Assembly (NCBI GenBank): GCA_018609855.1
Contig: JAHENU010000106.1
Location: 1-8,263 of the forward strand
Length of the DNA stretch: 8,263 nt
Source of the DNA: Candidatus Nanohaloarchaea archaeon
Lineage (GTDB): Archaea > Nanohalarchaeota > Nanosalinia > Nanosalinales > JAHENU01
Direction of reading: 5' to 3'
Shown here: positions 1 to 4,863 of the stretch, in pieces
Layout of the letters: each line of letters opens with the position of its first letter
Numbering within the stretch: position 1 is the first letter of the stretch
Notes under the pieces: model-generated
Told to the model about the DNA's origin: nothing
The model's input: the letters and a program-made list of their open reading frames with translations, nothing else
Database searches by the model: none
Program-made: the position numbers and the translations under genes

Positions 1-561
1 CCGTAAGTCATGCTCAACCAAATGCTTCTGTTGATACAGGTCGTTAACGTTAGAAATGACTTGGGCCAAGGTTTGTTCAGCATTCCTTCTCTGTTGCATC
101 ATCTGCTCATACTGCTGAGAGCGAGGGGAGACGTTTAACCATTCCTGTACCAAATGTGTCGGAATTTCGTAACGATCCTCGAGCAATCCCACAAGATACC
201 GGTAGATGTTCATCGCACTGCCTTGTACTGAGGATGAAATTACTAATCGGCGATCGCCAGATCCAACATATGGTTCTCCCAGTCCTGCTGTATAAGATAG
301 TTCATCTTTCATTACATCAATAAGCCGCTCACCAATATCGGAGCCTTCAAGTGGCTGTAAGGCATTCACAACAGTACGAAACGTATCTATATCGCAAATG
401 TGCGTAATGCCTTCAGACTCCATCCTGTTCTGAAATTCAGAAATCTGAGTATCATTCATGTTTTCCAACAGAGCAATGACGCTATCGATAGATAACCCGT
501 CTTCCTGATAAAAGAAAGAATCCACTGGATAGCAGCCATATTGACATTCATTTTCTGCCAT
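1..561 (-). CDS. Partial hypothetical protein with coiled-coil-like C-terminal portion (3' end outside window)
   Basis: The reading frame is open for 187 codons from ATG at 561 to the left edge, with no stop, so the C-terminus is missing. The protein starts MAENECQYGCYPVDSFFYQ. The first ~135 residues look like a mixed, folded domain with four Cys (two of them in CQYGC at residues 6-10). From about residue 145 it turns Gln/Glu/Arg-rich (SQQYEQMMQQRRNAEQ), as in a coiled coil or long helix. There is no signal peptide or obvious membrane segment, so it is probably cytoplasmic. I do not recognise the family. The start is chosen because a TATA-like TTTAATAA is centred about 27 nt upstream, fitting a leaderless mRNA. 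It diverges from the Gln/Asn-rich operon at 641 across a 79-nt intergenic region with an inverted repeat, so joint regulation is possible. Confidence 0.75.
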   Translation of the reverse strand, partial: MAENECQYGCYPVDSFFYQEDGLSIDSVIALLENMNDTQISEFQNRMESEGITHICDIDTFRTVVNALQPLEGSDIGERLIDVMKDELSYTAGLGEPYVGSGDRRLVISSSVQGSAMNIYRYLVGLLEDRYEIPTHLVQEWLNVSPRSQQYEQMMQQRRNAEQTLAQVISNVNDLYQQKHLVEHDLR

Positions 562-584
562 ATACATACATAGGCAGGTCTGTC

Positions 585-592
585 TTATTAAA
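585..592 (-). promoter_or_regulatory. TATA-like box for the partial minus-strand gene
   Basis: TTTAATAA on the minus strand is centred about 27 nt before the ATG at 561. This is the spacing expected when archaeal transcription starts at the A of the start codon. There is no Shine-Dalgarno motif near the ATG. Confidence 0.55.
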
Positions 593-634
593 TTTTGTCA
601 GAGGGAAACCTTTAAGAGGAAATGTTGACAAAAT
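592..634. repeat. Perfect 9-bp inverted repeat bracketing the operon TATA box
   Basis: ATTTTGTCA at 592-600 is repeated as its exact reverse complement TGACAAAAT at 626-634, with a 25-nt spacer. The centre (613) coincides with the TATA-like box at 611-617. The spacer holds a weaker palindrome, CCTTTAAGAGG (609-619), on the same centre. The left arm abuts the minus-strand TATA box, and the right arm lies between the plus-strand TATA box and the ATG at 641. The layout suits a dimeric regulator acting on one or both divergent promoters. No regulator is identified. Confidence 0.55.
611..617 (+). promoter_or_regulatory. TATA-like box of the Gln/Asn-rich operon
   Basis: TTTAAGA is centred 27 nt before the ATG at 641. 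No Shine-Dalgarno motif precedes that ATG, so the first gene of the operon is probably leaderless. Confidence 0.5.
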
Positions 635-640
635 ATAGCT

Positions 641-1192
641 ATGGCATTCCTCGATTCGGTTAAGAAAAAGATTGGTATGGACGATGAAGAAAAACCTGAA
701 CAACCTGCGCCGAAAAGGACACAGAGGCCGCAAAACCAAAATAGAGCAAGGCAGAGAACAAGTAGAAATCAAAATGCACAGCAAAGGCCTAGAAGAGCGC
801 AATCTCCTCGGAATCGTTCTCCACAACGAGCACAAAATGCGCCAGCACAGCGACAGCAGGGCAAGGCATTTTCTCAAGAACAGGGCATGCCCTCTTTAAA
901 CCAAGGACAGGAGCAACAGACACAGCAACAATCCACGCAACCACCTCAGCAGCAGCCTGTACAGCCACAAACAGAACAACAGCCCGCCATGCAGCAAGCA
1001 ACGAATCAATTACCGGCTCCACAAGAAAGGCAACAGCCACAAGGTATTCCTGAACCTCCAACACGGCAGCCATCAAGGCAAAAAGACAACAATGAGTTAG
1101 CAGACAAGATGGAAAAATTAGCGCGACAAAATGAAGATATCATTGAACTGTTGCGTGAAATAAACGTTAACTTGCGTTATATGCGCCGATGA
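641..1192 (+). CDS. Gln/Arg/Pro-rich low-complexity protein, first gene of the operon
   Basis: The 183-residue protein has three parts. Residues 1-15 (MAFLDSVKKKIGMDD) can form a short amphipathic helix. Residues about 18-148 are low complexity: 21-79 carry 13 Arg and no acidic residue among Gln/Asn/Pro, and 80-145 are a Gln/Pro tract. Residues about 150-183 are a charged helix with the core RQNEDIIELLREI. By my count 41 of 183 residues (22%) are Gln. Most of the chain is therefore predicted to be disordered and strongly basic, with a terminal oligomerisation helix. The helix motif recurs in the next two genes. No catalytic motif, signal peptide or known family is visible. Binding nucleic acid or an acidic partner through the Arg-rich part is inference. 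Codon-level reading of the frame is clean, and the ATG fits the upstream TATA box. Confidence 0.8.
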   Translation: MAFLDSVKKKIGMDDEEKPEQPAPKRTQRPQNQNRARQRTSRNQNAQQRPRRAQSPRNRSPQRAQNAPAQRQQGKAFSQEQGMPSLNQGQEQQTQQQSTQPPQQQPVQPQTEQQPAMQQATNQLPAPQERQQPQGIPEPPTRQPSRQKDNNELADKMEKLARQNEDIIELLREINVNLRYMRR

Positions 1193-1206
1193 TATAACAT
1201 GGCGTA

Positions 1207-1215
1207 CAGGAGAGC
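1207..1215 (+). promoter_or_regulatory. Shine-Dalgarno site for the second operon gene
   Basis: ACAGGAGAG contains GGAG (1209-1212), 8 nt before the ATG at 1221. No TATA box is seen in the 28-nt gap, so this gene is translated from the upstream gene's transcript. Confidence 0.65.
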
Positions 1216-1220
1216 AAACT

Positions 1221-1559
1221 ATGTTATTCAATAAAGATAAGAATGAAGATGAGGTAGAACTGCGGTTCGAAGAGAATGACGATGGAGCTACAGGACCAGC
1301 GAGCAATAAGGAGGAAAGTGAAGGTAAGATAGATCATTTATTTCAGCAGCAACCAGCAGAAAAAGAAAATTCACAGGAGCAGACTATAAAAATGCTAGAA
1401 TATAAAATCGAAAAAGTGATAGAACAAAACTCACGCATTATGGACGCACTCGAGCGGTTGACTGGCTCCAACATACAAAATGAAAGTGCAAATGAAAAAC
1501 GTGTTAATACGTTTAGACCTCGAGAAGATAATTCAAATGATATGCGAGGGTTATGGTAA
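1221..1559 (+). CDS. Small acidic protein with QN-motif helix, second gene of the operon
   Basis: The 112-residue product begins MLFNKDKNEDEVELRFEEN. Its first 50 residues hold about 15 Asp/Glu against 6 Lys/Arg, opposite in charge to the Arg-rich product of the gene before it. Residues about 53-83 form a predicted helix with the core EKVIEQNSRIMDALERL, which aligns with the C-terminal helices of both neighbours (shared QNxxI). Here the helix is followed by a ~30-residue polar tail ending MRGLW. There is no signal peptide, membrane segment or recognisable family. The gene lies 28 nt after the first gene and has a good Shine-Dalgarno site. Its stop TAA overlaps the next ATG (TAATG), which suggests translational coupling. 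A structural or scaffold role in a complex with the other two products is inferred from the shared helix only. Confidence 0.75.
   Translation: MLFNKDKNEDEVELRFEENDDGATGPASNKEESEGKIDHLFQQQPAEKENSQEQTIKMLEYKIEKVIEQNSRIMDALERLTGSNIQNESANEKRVNTFRPREDNSNDMRGLW
1546..1550 (+). promoter_or_regulatory. Shine-Dalgarno site deciding the start of the third operon gene
   Basis: GAGGG ends 8 nt before the ATG at 1559 but only 2 nt before the in-frame ATG at 1553. The spacing favours 1559 as the true start. Confidence 0.55.
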
Positions 1560-2332
1560 TGTCTTACTTTGATCGCATTAAGGATGAGGTAAAAAAAGAG
1601 GCAAAAGAAAAATGGGATTATGAATTGCCCGATAAATCAGGAGATGAACGGTCGCAGCCTAACACAAGCAGCAGTATGGCTGCTGGCGGTGGCATGGCAC
1701 AATCACAACAGCAAGATACTAGTCAAAACACAGATGACAGCTCCTCAGGAAAGGGATTCGACTTTCTAAAACAGAAGGCGGTAGAAGCACGGGAAGAGTT
1801 AGAGCGAATTAAACAAGAAACAGACGATGATGATACCAATTCACAAGAGCCACAGGGAAATCCAGAAAATACAAAAACCTCTGATAATACACAAACATCC
1901 ATATCCAATGTTACAGAAAATTCGCAGACAAAATCCACCGAAACAGATCAGACTGTCCAACAGCCAAACGAACGATTTGACTTCCAGCCGCGCCAGGAAA
2001 GGTGGCAAGAGTCACAAAATACTGTGCCTCAGCAAAAGAACCAAGAAAAAGACGAGGATAAGAAGGCAGAGCAGGAAGAATTCTCATTCAAGCCAAAAAC
2101 ATTTCAACAACCTTATAAACCGTCAACGACCACTAAAAGATCAATATTTAACGAATTGCAAGGTGAATCGCAAGAAACGAAAGAATCTCCACAGTCTCAA
2201 ACCCAGCAGGCAGCAGATACACTCACAGAGCAACCCACAGACGACAAAAAAGATACCACAATTTCATTATTACAGGAAATCCGTGATCAGAATACAGAGA
2301 TTGTCCGTTTACTCAAACAGATGGATAGATAG
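1559..2332 (+). CDS. Gln/Ser/Asp-rich disordered protein with C-terminal QN-motif helix, third gene of the operon
   Basis: The protein has 257 residues from ATG 1559, which shares one base with the previous stop codon. The N-terminal helix (SYFDRIKDEVKKEAKEKW, 2-19) resembles the N-terminus of the first operon protein (AFLDSVKKKIG). A second similar helix starts at FDFLKQKAVEAREELERIK (67-85). Between and after these lie long Gln/Ser/Thr/Asn/Asp/Glu stretches with no expected fold. Three F-x-F motifs punctuate them: FDFLK (67-71), FDFQP (140-144) and FSFKP (175-179). The C-terminus (234-257) is a helix with the core IRDQNTEIVRLLKQM, matching the other two proteins. There is no signal peptide or transmembrane segment. 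The family is unknown, and the shape suggests a flexible tether or condensate-type scaffold (inference). The stop at 2330-2332 faces the stop of the converging gene with one base between them. Confidence 0.8.
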   Translation: MSYFDRIKDEVKKEAKEKWDYELPDKSGDERSQPNTSSSMAAGGGMAQSQQQDTSQNTDDSSSGKGFDFLKQKAVEAREELERIKQETDDDDTNSQEPQGNPENTKTSDNTQTSISNVTENSQTKSTETDQTVQQPNERFDFQPRQERWQESQNTVPQQKNQEKDEDKKAEQEEFSFKPKTFQQPYKPSTTTKRSIFNELQGESQETKESPQSQTQQAADTLTEQPTDDKKDTTISLLQEIRDQNTEIVRLLKQMDR

Positions 2333-2333
2333 C

Positions 2334-2585
2334 CTATTCAGTATTTAATGCAGAGCGTAATGAAGTTGCCTGTTCTTGTGATAAAACTAATTCTAAAGTA
2401 CTGATATTGTCTTTCGTTAATGGAGCACGCCACCGTTTTAACGTGCTATCGAATTCACGATCATCTAATTCTTTAACTACATCTAGAATTTCCTGAAACT
2501 GTTGCTTGTCCAAGTATCCTTCACCACCAATATCAAGATCGTGTATGGCACCATCAGAGGTAACTAAGTCTAGTCTTACTCCCAT
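2334..2585 (-). CDS. Small hypothetical protein, 83 residues
   Basis: The product begins MGVRLDLVTSDGAIHDLDIGGEGYLD. A β-strand-like start is followed by an acidic helical middle (QQFQEILDVVKELDDREFD, 28-46) and a C-terminal helical part (TLELVLSQEQATSLRSAL). There is no Cys, signal peptide or membrane segment, and no family I recognise. The frame is supported by a strong TATA box (TTATATAAAA on the minus strand) centred about 25 nt before the ATG at 2585. It is a single-gene unit, diverging from AlaX and converging with the Gln-rich operon with a one-base gap. Confidence 0.65.
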   Translation of the reverse strand: MGVRLDLVTSDGAIHDLDIGGEGYLDKQQFQEILDVVKELDDREFDSTLKRWRAPLTKDNISTLELVLSQEQATSLRSALNTE

Positions 2586-2605
2586 ACTTGTTAGTTGGTG
2601 TGCAC

Positions 2606-2615
2606 TTTTATATAA
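2606..2615 (-). promoter_or_regulatory. TATA box for the 83-residue protein gene
   Basis: TTATATAAAA on the minus strand is centred 25-26 nt before the ATG at 2585. It is a near-consensus archaeal TATA element and implies a leaderless mRNA. Confidence 0.65.
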
Positions 2616-2645
2616 CCACTGCCTCTATAGGAGAGAAGCATGTAA

Positions 2646-2655
2646 TTTATATAAA
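2646..2655 (+). promoter_or_regulatory. TATA box of the AlaX gene
   Basis: TTTATATAAA is centred 25-26 nt before the ATG at 2676. It overlaps an in-frame ATG at 2655, which therefore cannot be the start of a transcript made from this promoter. Confidence 0.7.
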
Positions 2656-2675
2656 TGCCAGGAGCAGAATCTACT

Positions 2676-3404
2676 ATGACCAAGCAATTATGTTTGGAGG
2701 ATAGTTATCTTGCAACATTCACAGCACAGGTAACAGAAACAGGTGCAACGCAAGGAGAGCCTTACATAGTGTTGAACCAAACAGCTTTCTACCCGACAGG
2801 TGGCGGAGTTCCTTGTGACACAGGAAAAATTGTCTATGATGCCAGAAATATTCCTGTCCTGTCTGTAAAGAAGCATGGGAATCAAATCTACCATTATATT
2901 CAAGGTGATAGTCCGTTACCGCCGGATGGAACAACCGTATCAGGGTACATTGATTGGGAACGACGGTATCAGCTGATGAAAATGCATACGGCAGCGCATG
3001 TAATTGCCGGCGTGATTACTAATGAGACAAGTTGGAAAATTACCGGGAACCAGATTACCGATGAGAAAACACGCATTGACTTTCAGGTCGATGATAGTTT
3101 TGACAAAGAACATATTCCTGTCTACTTTGAGACTGCCAATGCATTAATACAAGAAGATAGGGAGATTAAAGTTTATTATATGCCCAGGAAAGAAGCAGAA
3201 GAGGATAAACAGATGTTTAAATTAGTTCATGCATTACCGCCGCAAGTCGAAAATCTTCGAATCATAGAGATTGATGGTTATGATCGCCAGCCAGATGGCG
3301 GCTGTCACGTAAGGAGGCTTGGAGAAATTGGTGGAATAGTGTATACAAAATTCGACAATCGAGGCGCGAACAACAAGCGAATTTACTTTGAGCTGGTGCA
3401 ATAG
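2676..3404 (+). CDS. alaX: Alanyl-tRNA editing protein, AlaX-M type
   Basis: This is a free-standing homologue of the AlaRS editing domain. The family hydrolyses Ser (or Gly) wrongly attached to tRNA-Ala in the cytoplasm. The 242-residue length and two-part layout fit the medium AlaX-M class. The N-terminal β-barrel part carries FYPTGGGVPCDTG (38-50). The zinc-site motif HTAAH supplies His104 and His108, and the C-terminal motif GGCHVRRLGEIGGI supplies Cys210 and His211. Families usually read CGGTH at this last site. Here the leading Cys is Asp207 and a Cys takes the Thr place, so one zinc ligand may differ. The start at 2676 is preferred over the in-frame ATG at 2655, because the TATA box ends on the latter and is 25-26 nt from the former. 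The gene stands alone. Confidence 0.9.
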   Translation: MTKQLCLEDSYLATFTAQVTETGATQGEPYIVLNQTAFYPTGGGVPCDTGKIVYDARNIPVLSVKKHGNQIYHYIQGDSPLPPDGTTVSGYIDWERRYQLMKMHTAAHVIAGVITNETSWKITGNQITDEKTRIDFQVDDSFDKEHIPVYFETANALIQEDREIKVYYMPRKEAEEDKQMFKLVHALPPQVENLRIIEIDGYDRQPDGGCHVRRLGEIGGIVYTKFDNRGANNKRIYFELVQ

Positions 3405-3430
3405 CACAGTTACACACATGTTTTGCATAC

Positions 3431-3469
3431 GGAGTTTTATCCAGTATTGGTACACAAACGCCAAACTCC
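3431..3469 (+). repeat. Inverted repeat, 7-bp arms with small inner hairpin
   Basis: GGAGTTT and AAACTCC are exact reverse complements separated by 25 nt, and CCAGTATTGG between them can form a 3-bp inner stem. It starts 27 nt after the AlaX stop codon. It could stabilise the 3' end of the AlaX transcript, be part of a small RNA, or be chance. Confidence 0.3.
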
Positions 3470-3625
3470 TCTATTTGCCAGATAACAGTCGATACAACCG
3501 AATCAAGCCGTTACACAGGAATTCTCTATCACTGTGGAGGAATATGTAAAAAACAATGAATAGGCTTCGTATGACTTTACACCTATGGATATGGATGCGT
3601 TGAATTGTATATGTTGATAAATAAC

Positions 3626-3634
3626 ATATTTAAA
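3626..3634 (+). promoter_or_regulatory. TATA box of the DUF211 gene
   Basis: ATATTTAAA is centred 26 nt before the ATG at 3656, giving a leaderless mRNA. It lies downstream of the in-frame ATG at 3605, ruling that out as the start on this transcript. Confidence 0.6.
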
Positions 3635-3655
3635 CTCTGCAACAGTATAAATGAT

Positions 3656-3913
3656 ATGACCAAGATCCGGCAACTGGTGGTGCGGGTGCTGAAGCCAGAG
3701 GAAATGGAAGTCATCCCGTTTGTGCAACGCCTCTCCCGGGAGTTAGGCAGCGCATCAATTTACGCAACGCCCTTAAACGTCCATGGCGGAAAAGAAGAAG
3801 CTCAATTACAAATCAAAGGGAAACATATTGATTATGATGAAACACGGGACAAGGTACAAAAGCTCGGCGGATCAGTTGTTGGTTTAGAAGCCTTCTATTG
3901 TGGTAAAATTTAA
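3656..3913 (+). CDS. DUF211 family protein
   Basis: The product is 85 residues. The start MTKIRQLVVRVLKPEE and the C-terminal part (IDYDETRDKVQKLGGSVVGLEAF) match my recollection of the archaeal DUF211 family: small ferredoxin-like α/β proteins of about 90-100 residues with an initial IRxLVxDVLKPH-like strand and a late LGGxxxSxDEV-like segment. The function of the family is not established. The usual His after KP is Glu here. The start at 3656 agrees with both family length and TATA spacing. The last 30 nt overlap the 3' end of the converging TOPRIM gene. Confidence 0.8.
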   Translation: MTKIRQLVVRVLKPEEMEVIPFVQRLSRELGSASIYATPLNVHGGKEEAQLQIKGKHIDYDETRDKVQKLGGSVVGLEAFYCGKI

Positions 3914-4264
3914 CTCTTCATCTGTAATTAAGTTGTTGATGGACTCTATATCATATCTGCCGGATGGAACAAGCGCCGCATATATGTCACGTCGGATAGT
4001 GCCGTGCACAACAGCGCAGCCATGTAATCGGTGACGCAATCGGTGATGCAATCTCTTCCCTTCTGTATCAAAATCCGTCAGGATAGCAACAACCATGTCA
4101 TCAGTTACATTGGTTACGTGACGCGGGTAAAGAATTACACAACTGACTCCAACAGACTCTAAAGCTATCTTGTCTTTTTTACCTTCAACAAAAACAGCAT
4201 CTACTTCTGTATTAATTTGTGACACTACGCTAGACACAGCTGCTAATACAGATTGCTGTTGCAT
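3884..4264 (-). CDS. Small TOPRIM-domain protein, UPF0292 type
   Basis: The 126-residue protein is essentially one TOPRIM domain, the metal-binding fold of topoisomerases, DnaG primases, OLD nucleases and RNase M5. The signature parts are present: VEGKKD with Glu27 (22-31), and LTDFDTEGK with Asp64 and Asp66 (62-70), followed by a basic His/Arg helix (KRLHHRLRHRLHG). The Glu plus DxD set implies Mg2+ binding. Stand-alone proteins like this are common in archaea (UPF0292), but their substrate is unknown; a nucleic-acid role is expected from the fold. The start at 4264 is preferred to the ATG at 4279 because the TATA element is centred exactly 25 nt away. The gene diverges from the DJ-1-like gene and overlaps the DUF211 gene tail by 30 nt. 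Confidence 0.85.
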   Translation of the reverse strand: MQQQSVLAAVSSVVSQINTEVDAVFVEGKKDKIALESVGVSCVILYPRHVTNVTDDMVVAILTDFDTEGKRLHHRLRHRLHGCAVVHGTIRRDIYAALVPSGRYDIESINNLITDEELNFTTIEGF

Positions 4265-4283
4265 ATTAGTAGTAAGCAAAGTG

Positions 4284-4294
4284 TTTATATATAT
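4284..4294. promoter_or_regulatory. Shared bidirectional TATA element between the TOPRIM and DJ-1-like genes
   Basis: TTTATATATAT is the only A/T box in the 49-nt gap between the divergent ATGs at 4264 (minus) and 4314 (plus). Its centre, 4289, is 25 nt from each ATG. No second TATA box exists for either gene, so the same symmetric element probably serves both directions. Short arms AAGCA (4274-4278) and TGCTT (4302-4306) flank it almost symmetrically. Confidence 0.6.
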
Positions 4295-4313
4295 GTACGT
4301 GTGCTTGTTTCGT

Positions 4314-4850
4314 ATGAATGAAACAGGAACAACAGTAACAGGAACGAAGGCGTTACCATTGGATGAAATAACGCTCTTATTCTACATGCCAAAAGAAGGC
4401 ACAGCTTTCACAGATACAAACACTCTTATACGATATTTGGAAAATAGAGGATGCGGTGTAACTGTCTGTACCGACCCATATGGGCTAGTAGATACACAAT
4501 TCACTCCCATTGTCGCCGAAGTGGACACACCGTCAGTAAATATAAATGACTACGCTGGGTTAGTTATTTGCCCTGCCCAGAACGGTAGCATATTTGAAAA
4601 TATTTTTGAAAATGTGAGAGACTTATTAACTCAGTTCAATGCGGCAGAGAAGTATATTGTATGCCTCGGTAACGCGTGCTCATTATTATTTGACATAGGA
4701 TTAGTTCAATGGGATGAGGCACAACAAATTGAAGGAGGCACCTATCAGCATGAGAGAATTCTCTTTATGAAAGATGGTGACATCGAGGCATTAGCTGCCA
4801 GATTAGCGGAATATTTGCAACAAGTGCGGCAGCAACGCACGCTACAATAA
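4314..4850 (+). CDS. DJ-1/PfpI-like (class I glutamine amidotransferase-like) protein lacking the nucleophile Cys
   Basis: The protein has 178 residues. It shows the α/β flavodoxin-like layout of the DJ-1/PfpI group: a first strand (ITLLFYMP, 19-26), a helix and second strand (RGCGVTVCTD, 45-54), the dYxGLVICP strand (79-87), and the elbow region KYIVCLGNACSLLFDIGLV (113-131), where active members read AICHGxxLLxxAGLL. In that alignment the nucleophile Cys falls on Gly119 and the following His on Asn120. A Cys is found three places later (Cys122). The assignment is therefore by fold pattern, and enzymatic activity is doubtful. The family includes glyoxalases, chaperones, proteases and inactive regulators; I cannot choose among them. 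The start at 4314 is set by the shared TATA box. A longer frame from 4170 is contradicted by the overlap with the TOPRIM gene. Confidence 0.65.
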   Translation: MNETGTTVTGTKALPLDEITLLFYMPKEGTAFTDTNTLIRYLENRGCGVTVCTDPYGLVDTQFTPIVAEVDTPSVNINDYAGLVICPAQNGSIFENIFENVRDLLTQFNAAEKYIVCLGNACSLLFDIGLVQWDEAQQIEGGTYQHERILFMKDGDIEALAARLAEYLQQVRQQRTLQ

Positions 4851-4863
4851 CTATTTTTCTTTA
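4851..4863 (+). terminator. T-rich terminator of the DJ-1-like gene
   Basis: CTATTTTTCTTTA immediately follows the TAA stop at 4848-4850 and contains a run of five T and one of three T, the usual archaeal termination signal. It lies within the 3' end of the converging MBF1 gene. Confidence 0.45.

Larger units (their letters stand above)
3405..3655. other. Gene-free gap with a nested inverted repeat
   Basis: These 251 nt are the longest non-coding stretch in the window. I see no open frame with a promoter or ribosome site, and no tRNA cloverleaf. The only structure found is GGAGTTT (3431-3437) pairing with AAACTCC (3463-3469). A short CCA/TGG hairpin (3441-3450) sits inside that loop. The right end holds the DUF211 promoter. 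The stretch could hold a small RNA or gene remains, but neither is shown. Confidence 0.4.

Noticed and set aside
548..1306. Several overlapping open frames in other frames of the Gln-rich operon and its upstream region (for example 548-877 minus, 672-899 plus, 789-1076 minus, 1118-1306 minus).
   Set aside because: They are composed of frame-shifted CAA/CAG repeats (Val/Ala/Leu-rich or Arg/Lys/His-rich). They lack a TATA box or ribosome site and overlap better supported genes.
1827..2348. A 173-codon plus-strand frame inside the third operon gene.
   Set aside because: It is a Lys/Arg/His/Gln-rich shadow in another frame, starting inside the real gene with no promoter or Shine-Dalgarno site.
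2600..2605. GTGCAC palindrome near the promoter of the 83-residue gene.
   Set aside because: A 6-bp palindrome is expected by chance many times in a window of this size, and nothing else supports it as an operator.
3418..3549. A 43-residue plus-strand frame (MFCIRSFIQYWYTNAK...) in the gap after AlaX.
   Set aside because: There is no TATA-like element 25-27 nt upstream and no Shine-Dalgarno motif. The composition gives no hint of a real protein, and the length is expected by chance.
3405..3655. Possible tRNA or box C/D RNA in the gap.
   Set aside because: No cloverleaf with a TTC-type T arm, and no RTGATGA/CTGA box pair could be found. The inverted repeat alone does not define an RNA class.
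3503..3727. A 74-codon minus-strand frame spanning the gap and the start of the DUF211 gene.
   Set aside because: It overlaps the DUF211 promoter and coding start, has no promoter of its own, and has no recognisable features.
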